This document shows, in pieces, positions 1 through 6,765 of a stretch of DNA of 26,239 nt. The stretch covers positions 1-26,239 of the forward strand of contig JBBIQS010000104.1 in the NCBI GenBank assembly GCA_037442205.1. The letters run 5' to 3'. The DNA is from JBBIQS01 sp037442205. GTDB taxonomy: Bacteria > Myxococcota > Myxococcia > Myxococcales > UBA5297. Under the pieces are notes generated by a model. The model saw only the letters and a list, made by a program, of their open reading frames with translations, did no database searches and was not told the DNA's origin. Within the stretch, counting starts at the first letter, position 1, and every line of letters starts with the position of its first letter. Made by a program: the position numbers and the translations under genes.

Positions 1-186
1 GAGAGAGGCAACCGTGGCGCCTGGCGCCGAGGGCGCCGGGTCGGCGGGCATCGACGCCATGGCCGCCTGGATCCGCGAAGCGAGGCGCGCCTGGTCCTGG
101 GCGGTCAGGCCCGGACGGCGCCGCTCGGCGGCGAGAAGTGCCTCGGCGCCCTCCGGCAGCGGCTCGAGATCGAAGCGCTGGCTCAT
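1..186 (-). CDS. Partial gene downstream of ECF sigma factor (N-terminal 62 codons)
   Basis: The gene starts at an ATG at 186 and runs off the left edge, so only the first 62 residues are visible. They are hydrophilic and begin MSQRFDLEPLPEGAEALLAA, followed by ERRRPGLTAQDQARLASRI. Its ATG overlaps the stop of the sigma-factor gene (ATGA), so the two are almost certainly translationally coupled. In myxobacterial genomes short-lead proteins of this style often follow ECF sigma genes and can act as membrane-bound partner or anti-sigma proteins. That role is inference here, because no transmembrane or zinc-binding part is inside the window. I do not recognise a named family from this fragment. 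Confidence 0.75.
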   Translation of the reverse strand, partial: MSQRFDLEPLPEGAEALLAAERRRPGLTAQDQARLASRIQAAMASMPADPAPSAPGATVASL

Positions 187-722
187 GCCGCACCTCCGTC
201 CTGGATCGCCCTCACCGACTCCGCGAATCGCTGCCGGGCCGCGCGAAGCCGGGTGTAGGCGGTGTTCACCGGGATCTCGAGCGCCTCGGCCACCTCGGGG
301 ATGCTCAGGCCGTCGATCTCGTGGGCGACGAACACCGCCCGCCGATCGTCGTCGAGCGCCTCGAGGGCGCGCAGCACCAGCGCCCGCGCCCGCCTCTCCT
401 CCAGCGCCGCCTCCGGGCCCGGGCCGTCGCATGGCAGCTCCGGCAGCTCCCCAGCCACCTCGTGACGCAACGAGGCCTGCCTGCGGAAGTTGGCGGCGGT
501 GCGAAAGGCGATGCCGAAGAGCCAGGGGCGAATCGGGCGCTGGGGGTCGTAGCTCGGGAAGCGCTGGAAGGCGGTCAGGAAGACGTCCTGGGCCAGGTCC
601 TCGACGTGCGCGGCGGGAACGCCCAGCCGCTGCAGCGAATTGCAGACGTAGGAGAACTCGGCCTCGAGCAGCGCGGGAAAGGCGCCGGCGGGTGCGACCG
701 GCTTGGGGGTGAGTGGCGCCAT
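183..722 (-). CDS. ECF-type RNA polymerase sigma factor
   Basis: This small sigma-70 family protein (179 aa from the chosen start) redirects RNA polymerase to a dedicated set of promoters. Region 2 is seen in the stretch EFSYVCNSLQRLGV through HVEDLAQDVFLTAF and RPWLFGIAFRTAANFRR. Region 4 (helix-turn-helix) is seen in ALDDDRRAVFVAHEIDGL and IPEVAEALEIPVNTAYTRLR. An upstream in-frame Met at 773 exists, but it would overlap the preceding gene by 44 bases. The Met at 722 begins 7 bases after that gene's stop and has AGGGA upstream, so I prefer it. The gene lies between a secreted protein and a coupled partner gene. No zinc-finger anti-sigma is visible, so how it is controlled is unknown. Confidence 0.9.
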   Translation of the reverse strand: MAPLTPKPVAPAGAFPALLEAEFSYVCNSLQRLGVPAAHVEDLAQDVFLTAFQRFPSYDPQRPIRPWLFGIAFRTAANFRRQASLRHEVAGELPELPCDGPGPEAALEERRARALVLRALEALDDDRRAVFVAHEIDGLSIPEVAEALEIPVNTAYTRLRAARQRFAESVRAIQDGGAA

Positions 723-729
723 CGCTCGG

Positions 730-1785
730 CTATTGTCCCTGGCGCCCGGAATCCGTTTGCAGCTCCCAGGCAACGCTCACGCCGAGGCCGAGCGCCACCG
801 CCGGGGTCGTCCACACCGGCTGGCGCCCGACCAGGACGGTCGTGTGGGACAAGGGGACGTCGAGGAAGAAGGTGGCGCGCGCCGAGAGGTTCGCGGAAGC
901 GCGCAGCTGCGCCCCCAGCCGCGCGCCGAGCTGGACGTAGCCGGCCTGGGCGCGGTCGGGGTTGCTCAAACCGTCGCCGGAGATCCGGAGCATTCCTGCC
1001 GAGGCAGCCAGACACCCGATGGCTGGCCCCTGATGCAGGCAGGGAGCAAGGGTCATCCCGAGCGAAGAGGCGTTCAACCAGCCGCCGGCGACGTCGGCGC
1101 GCCGAGGCAGGAGCGTCGCGCCCTCGAGGTCCAGCTCGAAATCTCCCCAGCGGGCACCGAGGCCCAGCGCCAGGCCGCCGGTGGGCGAGGGAAGGGCGTT
1201 GACCGCCGCGAGCGCGGCCAAGGATGCCGAGAGCGCCGGCGAGGCGAGCGACGGGGGCGGCGGAGCGGTGGGCGAGCTGGGCGAGCTGGGCGAGCTGGGC
1301 GCGGCGACCGGAGGCGCGGCGACCGAAGGCGGAGCGGCCGGCTCGCGCGGCCTGGAGGCGCCCACCGGGTCTACGGCGAGCGCCACCGCCAGCTCCACCG
1401 AGGCGCCCAGCTCGCGGCAGTCGCGGCTCGAGGAGGGAATCTCGCGGCCGCCCAGGACCGTCCCGGAGGAGCCCAAGAGCTCGACCTTGGCCAACAGGCC
1501 CTCGCCCGCGCCGCGAACGGCCACGCGCACGACTCGAGCCGCCGCCGGGTCGAAGGGGTTGAAGCCAAGCCGTCCGATCACCGAGTTCCGCAGCGACTCC
1601 TCGTCCTCGCAGGCCTCGGCCCCCGGCTCGCGCTGGTACTGGAGCTGCGCGCGAGGCTCGGCGGCCTGGGCGAGGACGGGGCCGGTGAGGAGGCAGGTGC
1701 AAAGGCTGGCGAGCAGATAGCGTTTTGCCCGGCCTGCGAAGGGAACGGCCGTCGCGGCTGCCTGAGGCGTCCTCGGTTCAGTCAT
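730..1785 (-). CDS. Secreted, probably outer-membrane-associated protein of unknown function
   Basis: The protein has 351 aa. A basic N-terminus (GRAKR) is followed by a hydrophobic stretch at about residues 22-39 and a likely signal-peptidase site near VLAQA. An N-terminal domain holding two Cys (CEDEESLRNSV and SSRDCRELGASVELAVALAVDP) leads into a Pro/Ser/Ala linker and then a C-terminal region of alternating polar and hydrophobic strands (for example LALGLGARWGDFELDLEGA), as in small outer-membrane barrels. The linker contains an SSP-SSP-SSP tripeptide repeat from three 9-bp units at about 1271-1298. No catalytic motif is visible. It ends 7 bases before the sigma-factor gene, so it looks like part of that sigma factor's operon, possibly envelope sensing (inference). 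Confidence 0.75.
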   Translation of the reverse strand: MTEPRTPQAAATAVPFAGRAKRYLLASLCTCLLTGPVLAQAAEPRAQLQYQREPGAEACEDEESLRNSVIGRLGFNPFDPAAARVVRVAVRGAGEGLLAKVELLGSSGTVLGGREIPSSSRDCRELGASVELAVALAVDPVGASRPREPAAPPSVAAPPVAAPSSPSSPSSPTAPPPPSLASPALSASLAALAAVNALPSPTGGLALGLGARWGDFELDLEGATLLPRRADVAGGWLNASSLGMTLAPCLHQGPAIGCLAASAGMLRISGDGLSNPDRAQAGYVQLGARLGAQLRASANLSARATFFLDVPLSHTTVLVGRQPVWTTPAVALGLGVSVAWELQTDSGRQGQ

Positions 1786-1972
1786 TCGATGAGTTCCGGC
1801 GGCAGATCAGTCGATGCCGGCGAGCGCCTCAGGCGCCGGCCTGGAAGGAGAGGGAGGATAACCGAGGGAGCCCGGCGGCGTCTGCGCTGGGATGCGCCGA
1901 TGAGAATCCTTCTCCGGAACCTCTGATCGGTCCGGTGCGCCGCGAAGGCGCCCGGATTGCCGAGCCGCGCCC

Positions 1973-1990
1973 GTTCCAAACGTTTGGAAC
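1973..1990. promoter_or_regulatory. Perfect 18-bp palindrome, LacI-type operator candidate
   Basis: GTTCCAAACGTTTGGAAC is a perfect dyad with a central CG, the layout used by LacI/GalR-family operators. It has no loop, so it is not a terminator. It lies about 190 bases upstream of the minus-strand secreted-protein/sigma operon and beyond the frzS terminator. No LacI-family regulator is encoded in the window, so any binding protein would be elsewhere. Confidence 0.4.
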
Positions 1991-2036
1991 GATCGGCCGT
2001 GGGAACGGGTCATCGTCCTCCCACCTCCCGCAAGCA

Positions 2037-2064
2037 GAAGGGGCGACCCCAAGGCCGCCCCTTC
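2037..2064 (-). terminator. Hairpin terminator downstream of frzS
   Basis: A perfect 9-bp stem (GAAGGGGCG / CGCCCCTTC) with a 10-base loop lies 27 bases after the frzS stop. Only a weak T-rich tail (TGCTTGC) follows on the minus strand. The rest of the 305-base gap between the secreted-protein gene and frzS holds only the palindrome at 1973-1990. Confidence 0.6.
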
Positions 2065-2090
2065 GCGCATCAGGAGTTTGAGCCGGTCCG

Positions 2091-3842
2091 TCAGCCGGTG
2101 GCGATCTCGTCGGAGAGCTCGTCCTCGCCGCCGGCGGAGGAGGAGGCCTCGTCGAGCATCTGCAGCGCCACCGCGAGCGCCTTGCGGGTCTTCTCGCGCA
2201 GCTTCTCGTCGGACTTGATCTTCTGGTAGGCCTTGACCACCCGCTCTTCGCTCTTGGCGGCGCCGTCCTCGAGCTCGGACACCTTGGAGCGCAGCGACGC
2301 AGCCTCCTCCTCGACCGAGGAGAGCTTCTCGGCGTTGGCCCGGGCCTCGTCGAGGTCGGTCTGCAGCTGGTCGCGCTCAACCCTGAGGGACTCCAGCGAG
2401 CCCTTGGCCTCGTCGGCCTCGGCGCGGGCGGCGTCCAGCGAGCCCTGCAGCTCGGCCGCCTGCTCCTGGGCCTGATCCAGCTCGCCCTGGGCGGTGGCCA
2501 GCTTGGCGTTGGCGGCGCGGGCCTCATCCTTGGCCGCCGCCAGCTGCTGCTCGATCTTCTTGCGCTCGGCGGCTGCACCGTCGACCCGGGTGGTGAGGGT
2601 CTTGATCTGGGCGTCCTTCTTGGCCAGCTCGGCGGTGGCCTCGCTGGCCTTCTGCTCGAAGCCGTTCTCCTTCTCCCGCAGCTCGATGACCTCCTGCTCC
2701 TTCTCGTTGAGGTCCTGCTTGAGCCGGACGATCTCCTTGTCCTTCTTGGTGACCTGCTCCTTGAGGGAGAAGAACTCCTTGTCCTTGCCGCCGCTGGTGC
2801 TCTTGACCGCATCCAGCTCGTTGTCCTTGGCGGTGACCTCGTCCTGCAGGGTGCGGACCTGGCCCTCCAGCTCCTCGACCTTCTCGCGCAGCGCCTTCAG
2901 CTCGCCGTCGTCGACGGCGGGCCTGGCCACCGTGGCCACCCCGCCGGTGCGGGAGGCGGAGGCCACCGGGCCGGTGGAGGTCTTGACCGAGGCCACCGGA
3001 CCGGTCGAGGTCTTGGTCGCGGCGGGCTTGGCGGCGGCGCGCGGCGGCGGGGCAGGGGCCGGCTCCTCCTCCAGCGGCTCGAGGGCGTCGAGCTCGAACT
3101 CGGCGGCCGGCTCGCCGCCGGGCTTGGTCGACTCGGCGGGCTCATCGCTGCCCAGCGAATCGAGGGCCTCGTCGGCGGAGCTCTCCTCGGCGATGGCGCT
3201 CAGGTCCACCGCCGGCGGATCCTCGATCAGCCCGTCGTCCTCGGGCGCCTTGACCGCCTCTTCGCCCTCCGGCTCGCTGATGGTGTCGAAGGCCGCGTCC
3301 AGCATGTCCAGGTCGGGGTCGCCGCCGCGGGTGGGCTCTTCGCGGGGAAGCGCCTTGGCGATCACCGTCCGCTCCGCCGGCTCCTCGTCGAGCAGCGGCT
3401 CGTCCTCGCCCAGGCTGGAGAGGGTGAGCGACTCGTCGTTCTCCAGCAGCAGCCCGTCGTCGTCGGCCGCCGGCAGCCCGATCAGCTCGCCGATCTTCTC
3501 CAGGATCGCCGCCGGCTCGAACGGCTTCTTCAGATATTCCTCGGCGCGGGCCTTGAGGCGCTTGTGGGCCTCGAAGCCCTCGGCGTCCTTGCCGGCGATG
3601 ATCACCGGGATCTTCTTGAGGTCGTCGTCCTTCTTCAGCTTGCCGCAGACGATGTAGCCGCTCTGGCCCGCCGACAGCTCGACCGCCAGCACCACCAGGT
3701 CGGGCTTCTCGCGCTTGACGATGTCGACCGCGCCTTTGCCGTCCTGGGTCTCGACCACCGCGAGGCTGCGCTGCTCGAAGGCGCCGCGCAGCTTGGAGGA
3801 AAACGCCGCGTCGCTCTCGATGATGACAATCTTCTTGGGCAT
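2091..3842 (-). CDS. frzS: FrzS-like social-motility protein (pseudo-receiver plus coiled coil)
   Basis: The protein has 583 aa. Residues 1-124 form a response-regulator fold starting MPKKIVIIESD. The phosphorylation site is absent: the expected Asp is Ala53 (VVLAVELSAGQ), with Glu55 nearby, followed by GYIVCGKLKKDDDLK; Lys105-Lys106-Pro remain. Such atypical receivers are known from Myxococcus xanthus FrzS and AglZ. An acidic, Pro-rich linker (about 125-310) includes a doubled TSTGPVAS at 278-285 and 288-295. A long coiled coil (about 312-530) leads to a conserved basic tail, VVKAYQKIKSDEKLREKTRK. FrzS shuttles between cell poles to control type IV pilus motility. AglZ has the same layout but is far longer (about 1400 aa), so length and the rpoE1-like neighbour favour FrzS. 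The gene has its own promoter and terminator. Confidence 0.85.
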   Translation of the reverse strand: MPKKIVIIESDAAFSSKLRGAFEQRSLAVVETQDGKGAVDIVKREKPDLVVLAVELSAGQSGYIVCGKLKKDDDLKKIPVIIAGKDAEGFEAHKRLKARAEEYLKKPFEPAAILEKIGELIGLPAADDDGLLLENDESLTLSSLGEDEPLLDEEPAERTVIAKALPREEPTRGGDPDLDMLDAAFDTISEPEGEEAVKAPEDDGLIEDPPAVDLSAIAEESSADEALDSLGSDEPAESTKPGGEPAAEFELDALEPLEEEPAPAPPPRAAAKPAATKTSTGPVASVKTSTGPVASASRTGGVATVARPAVDDGELKALREKVEELEGQVRTLQDEVTAKDNELDAVKSTSGGKDKEFFSLKEQVTKKDKEIVRLKQDLNEKEQEVIELREKENGFEQKASEATAELAKKDAQIKTLTTRVDGAAAERKKIEQQLAAAKDEARAANAKLATAQGELDQAQEQAAELQGSLDAARAEADEAKGSLESLRVERDQLQTDLDEARANAEKLSSVEEEAASLRSKVSELEDGAAKSEERVVKAYQKIKSDEKLREKTRKALAVALQMLDEASSSAGGEDELSDEIATG

Positions 3843-3924
3843 GTTCTCCGCCTGGTTGGCGCCGGCTCGCAGGAGCTGCCCTCGTCAGCTCTCGACACTC
3901 GCTCGACCGCCTAAATCGGCGGAA

Positions 3925-3953
3925 ATCGTAGATGCTCAGATCATCGAAGTCAA
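3925..3953 (-). promoter_or_regulatory. Sigma-70 type promoter of frzS
   Basis: Read on the minus strand, TTGACT (3953-3948), a 17-base spacer and TACGAT (3930-3925) give a good housekeeping promoter. It lies about 85 bases upstream of the frzS ATG. frzS can therefore be transcribed independently of the sigma/anti-sigma genes upstream. Confidence 0.65.
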
Positions 3954-3996
3954 TGATACGACACGCACTTTCCGTCTCGGTGGCGGCGGGAAAGCG

Positions 3997-4012
3997 GGGT
4001 CGAAAGCGACCC
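3997..4012 (-). terminator. Weak hairpin after anti-sigma gene
   Basis: GGGTCG / CGACCC form a 6-bp stem with a 4-base loop in the gap between the anti-sigma stop and the frzS promoter. The following minus-strand bases (CGCTTTCCC) are only slightly T-rich. It could separate the rpoE1-like operon from frzS. Confidence 0.3.
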
Positions 4013-4043
4013 GACGGCCGGGCAGCTAAGCCCGCGGAAGCCC

Positions 4044-4823
4044 TCAGGGAACCGGGGCCCGGGCCGAGCCCACCAGCTCCAGCAGCTGCTGCTCGTCGAG
4101 GTCGCTGACCAGGCTGTAGGCGATCTCGCGGTCCTTCCAGATGGCCACGTTGTAGCCGCGCTGGTTGGCGAGCATCACCTCGCGGTCGCTGATCCGCCGC
4201 CCGCCGGAGATGGTCAGGTCGGGGGCGTCGAAGACGAACAGCCCGATCCGCCGCTGGGGAGTGCCGTAGGCCACGTAGGCGGCCTGGCGGTCAGCCAGGT
4301 GGCTGAGCCGGGCCCCGATCACCGCCACGTTGTGCAGCTCGGGGATGCGCCCGGGGGCGAAGTCCACCTTGCCGGCCAAAAAGCTCTGGATGCGCGGCAG
4401 CTGGGCGTCCTGCACGTCGAGCGGCAGCTGGTGCTGGTGGTAGGAGATCGCGGCGTTGACCAGGGTCTCGGCCCGGCGGTGCTCCTGGGCGGCGCGCAGG
4501 TAGAAGAACAGCGAGGCCGCCGCGCCCATGGCCAGCCCGGCGTAGGCGACCACCATTTTGGCCTTGGCCAGCCGCCGCGAGCGGTCCTCGTGGACCAGGG
4601 CGGCGTGCAGCGAGTCGCGCAGCTGCGAGGGGCAGCCGGGGTTGCCGGCGCAGGCCTCGCGCCCCGACTGGCGGACCCGCTCCTTGAAGGCCCGCTCCAC
4701 CTGCACCGCCGCCCGGCAGCCGGGGCACTGGGCGAGGTGGGCTTCGACGTCGGCGCGCTCGTCGTCGGAGAACTCGCCGTCGACGTAGGCGTGGAAAAGC
4801 CCCTCGAGGTCGTCGCAGGTCAT
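4044..4823 (-). CDS. Zinc-finger (ZAS-type) membrane anti-sigma factor
   Basis: The protein has 259 aa. An N-terminal zinc-binding anti-sigma motif is visible as Cys3, His29, Cys33 and Cys36 (EAHLAQCPGC). One transmembrane helix at about 90-109 (MVVAYAGLAMGAAASLFFYL) follows. A C-terminal domain of about 150 residues, presumably periplasmic, has no recognised motif. ZAS anti-sigmas hold their ECF sigma at the membrane until a signal releases it. The gene starts 25 bases after the RpoE1-like sigma stop, so the pair is co-transcribed and the sigma is the obvious target. In M. xanthus, rpoE1 was reported with a neighbouring gene of this kind in the frz region (from memory). Confidence 0.88.
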   Translation of the reverse strand: MTCDDLEGLFHAYVDGEFSDDERADVEAHLAQCPGCRAAVQVERAFKERVRQSGREACAGNPGCPSQLRDSLHAALVHEDRSRRLAKAKMVVAYAGLAMGAAASLFFYLRAAQEHRRAETLVNAAISYHQHQLPLDVQDAQLPRIQSFLAGKVDFAPGRIPELHNVAVIGARLSHLADRQAAYVAYGTPQRRIGLFVFDAPDLTISGGRRISDREVMLANQRGYNVAIWKDREIAYSLVSDLDEQQLLELVGSARAPVP

Positions 4824-4848
4824 TCAGGCGTCCCGTTGGAGGTCCAGG

Positions 4849-5487
4849 TCACTTGCCCGCGCTGGAGGTTCGCCGCCGCCGGAACTCGTCCAGGTCCGCG
4901 GTCCCCTCGGGAGCGGGCAGGACCCCGGCTTCGGTGGCGTAGCTCTTGAGCATCTTCTGCAGGAGCTTGCGGCCGCGGTAGAGCCGGCTCATCACCGTGC
5001 CCACCGGGCAGGCCAGAATCTCGGCGATTTCCTTGTAGCTGAACTCCTGCAGGTCAGCCAGGATGACGACCAGCCGGAAGTCGAGCGGCAGCTGGTCGAT
5101 GGCCCCGAGGATGTCGTCGGACAGCAGCCGGTCGAAGAAGTACTGCTCGGGGTTGGCCGCATACTCGGTGGCGTCGCGGCTGATGAAGCGCTCGTGCACC
5201 GTGTCGCGCTCGCTGCCCTCGACCACCGTCCGCTCCTTCACCTTGCGCCGGTAGCGGTTGATGAAGGTGTTGGTGAGGATCTTGAACAGCCAAGCCTTGA
5301 TGTTGGTGCCCCGCTCGAACTTGTCGAAGAAGCGGTAGGCCCTCAGGAAGGTGTCCTGGACCAGGTCCTCGGCGTCGCGCTCGTTCTTGGTCAGCCGCAG
5401 GGCCGCCGAGTAGAGCGGGTCCAAGTGCGCCAGCGCCAGTTCCTCAAACTCGGCCCGGGTGCCGTTGTCTTGCCGAAAGTCGAACAT
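4849..5487 (-). CDS. rpoE1: ECF sigma factor, RpoE1-like
   Basis: The protein has 212 aa. Region 2 spans about residues 15-80 (LYSAALRLTKNERDAEDLVQ, DTFLRAYRFFDKFERG, IKAWLFKILTNTFINRYRRK). Region 4 includes LPLDFRLVVILADLQEFSYK and EIAEILACPVGTVMSRLYRG. I chose the ATG at 5487; a TTG two codons upstream (5493) with GGA in front is an alternative that adds two residues. The zinc-finger anti-sigma follows directly and frzS comes next, matching the motility-linked rpoE1/frzS neighbourhood of M. xanthus. The symbol rests on that context and is not proven. No convincing autoregulated ECF promoter could be picked by eye. Confidence 0.85.
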   Translation of the reverse strand: MFDFRQDNGTRAEFEELALAHLDPLYSAALRLTKNERDAEDLVQDTFLRAYRFFDKFERGTNIKAWLFKILTNTFINRYRRKVKERTVVEGSERDTVHERFISRDATEYAANPEQYFFDRLLSDDILGAIDQLPLDFRLVVILADLQEFSYKEIAEILACPVGTVMSRLYRGRKLLQKMLKSYATEAGVLPAPEGTADLDEFRRRRTSSAGK

Positions 5488-5943
5488 TCTCAAGGTCGTC
5501 CGCGTAGAAACTGTCCACCGCCGAATGGTTCAGCACGGGCAGCGACCGGGGAACAGGTTCCTCTGCTTCTTATTCCTGCCTGCGTCCGGTTGGCTGCATG
5601 TTCCAATGGTCGGCATTGCTAACGACAGGCCAGGCGCTGCCATTCCGACGGACCGGCCGCAAGGGATCCAAAAGAGCAGGAAATACGGTCGGTTGTCACG
5701 CGTGCGATCGGGCGGCGGTTCGCCGGGCTGTGGCGGGCGCGGCCGGCCAGCCGCGGTGAGTGGTGCAAATTTCTTGGCGGCGCGGAGCCGCGGACGATCG
5801 ATGCCAGCGGAGCGAGCAAGGCCATCGGCGTCAGCTCGAATCCCACCGGCCGGCCTGAGGCCCAAGCACCTGGCCGTTGATGGAGCACCTTGCACCGCCG
5901 CTCGGGTCTCGCGGGATGTCGGGCCGCGAGCCGACCCCAGGCG
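5488..5943. other. Gene-free stretch upstream of rpoE1-like gene
   Basis: About 450 bases without a supportable gene. Open frames here on both strands read as low-complexity Arg/Pro/Ala peptides and lack Shine-Dalgarno sequences. A short inverted repeat GGAAC-AG-GTTCC lies at 5550-5561, about 60 bases upstream of the sigma start, where an ECF-type GGAAC -35 element might sit. No matching -10 stands out. Confidence 0.4.
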
Positions 5944-5972
5944 TTGCCGCGCAACCATTGTGGAACCATAAT
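5944..5972 (+). promoter_or_regulatory. Promoter of the vapBC module
   Basis: TTGCCG (5944-5949), a 17-base spacer and CATAAT (5967-5972; five of six to consensus) form a good sigma-70 promoter. Transcription would start near 5979, about 23 bases upstream of the antitoxin ATG. Confidence 0.7.
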
Positions 5973-5987
5973 GGTTCCATGATGGTT
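5953..5987. promoter_or_regulatory. Four-half-site operator of the vapBC module
   Basis: A perfect inverted repeat GGAACCAT-A-ATGGTTCC is centred on base 5970, inside the -10 box. A further half-site lies outside each arm: AACCAT at 5953-5958 and 5964-5969, ATGGTT at 5971-5976 and 5982-5987. On each side the two half-sites are 11 bases apart, about one helical turn. This suits cooperative binding by ribbon-helix-helix antitoxin dimers, and occupancy would block RNA polymerase. Confidence 0.75.
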
Positions 5988-6001
5988 TCCTGGAGGTGGC
6001 G

Positions 6002-6280
6002 ATGGCTTCGCTCACGCTGAAGAACCTGCCCGATGAACTGCTCGGTGCGCTGCGCGAGGCGGCCGAGCGGGACCGCCGCAGCCTGACCCAGGAGATCATC
6101 TACCTCCTCGCTGCCGCCGTCCGAGGCGGCGAGCGCTCGGCTGGGCGCTCACCGGACGTCGAAGCACAGGTCGCCGCGTGGCGGAAGCTCGCCGGCAAGT
6201 GGGAGTCGAACCTCGACCAGGCGACTGAGGCGGAACGCATCATGGAGCGGCGCACGGAAGGGCGCGAGGTTGATCTTTGA
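6002..6280 (+). CDS. vapB: VapB/FitA-type ribbon-helix-helix antitoxin
   Basis: The protein has 92 aa. The N-terminus (MASLTLKNLPDELLGALREA) matches the Arc/FitA-like ribbon-helix-helix: a DNA-contacting strand and then two helices. The C-terminal tail (VAAWRKLAGKWESN and ERRTEGREVDL) is the toxin-neutralising segment typical of this group. The start is the ATG at 6002, with GGAGG at 5992-5996 five bases upstream; a GTG two codons earlier overlaps that Shine-Dalgarno. The stop overlaps the toxin start by three bases. The protein should repress its own promoter through the four-half-site operator just upstream and hold the toxin inactive. Confidence 0.9.
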   Translation: MASLTLKNLPDELLGALREAAERDRRSLTQEIIYLLAAAVRGGERSAGRSPDVEAQVAAWRKLAGKWESNLDQATEAERIMERRTEGREVDL

Positions 6281-6672
6281 GGCTGCTCGACACCGATACC
6301 TGCATCGCCATCCTGCGGGGGAACGCGGCCGTGCTCGAGCGCCGCGCCGCAACGCAGGATGAGGTGGCGACGACCTGGATCACTGCCGCGGAGCTCCACT
6401 ACGGAGCCGCAAAGTCGAAGGTGCCGGAGAAGAATCGGGCGCTGGTGAGGACCTTCCTTGGGACGCTGCCGATCCTCAGCCTCGACGAGGCGTCGGCCCA
6501 GATCTTCGGCGAGGCCAAGGCGCTGCTCGAGCGACAGGGGCAACGTCTCGCCGACGCTGATCTCCTCATCGGCGCGATCGCCGCCGCGTGCCGAGCGATC
6601 GTCGTCACCGGCAACCGGCGACACTACCAGCGCATCCCGGGCGTCGCCGTCGAGGACTGGATCCGTCCCTGA
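6277..6672 (+). CDS. vapC: VapC-type PIN-domain ribonuclease toxin
   Basis: The protein has 131 aa, normal for VapC. PIN-domain acidic residues are visible: Asp5 (MRLLDTDT), Glu39 (TAAELHYG) and Asp95 (ADADLLIGAIA), with Asn113 (VTGNRRHY) where many VapCs carry the fourth polar residue. These residues bind Mg/Mn and cleave RNA, often tRNA, in this family. Translation starts at a TTG at 6277 that overlaps the antitoxin stop (TTGA), with GAGG seven bases upstream. The weak start plus coupling would keep toxin below antitoxin. All catalytic positions look intact, so the module is probably functional. Its base composition is not obviously foreign. Confidence 0.9.
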   Translation: MRLLDTDTCIAILRGNAAVLERRAATQDEVATTWITAAELHYGAAKSKVPEKNRALVRTFLGTLPILSLDEASAQIFGEAKALLERQGQRLADADLLIGAIAAACRAIVVTGNRRHYQRIPGVAVEDWIRP

Positions 6673-6765
6673 GGTTCCCTCGATTCGCTGGGCCATTGAT
6701 CGCAGTCGAAGTGCACGCAGACCTCGTCGAGGACCGCTGGGACGAGCTGGTATCGAGGCCGCGGC

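Noticed and set aside
5550..5561. GGAAC-AG-GTTCC as an autoregulated ECF promoter for the rpoE1-like gene
   Set aside because: No -10 element at a suitable distance; kept only as a note in the gap description.
5459..5971. Open frames on both strands upstream of vapB
   Set aside because: No Shine-Dalgarno, Arg/Pro/Ala-rich products, no recognised motif; treated as non-coding.
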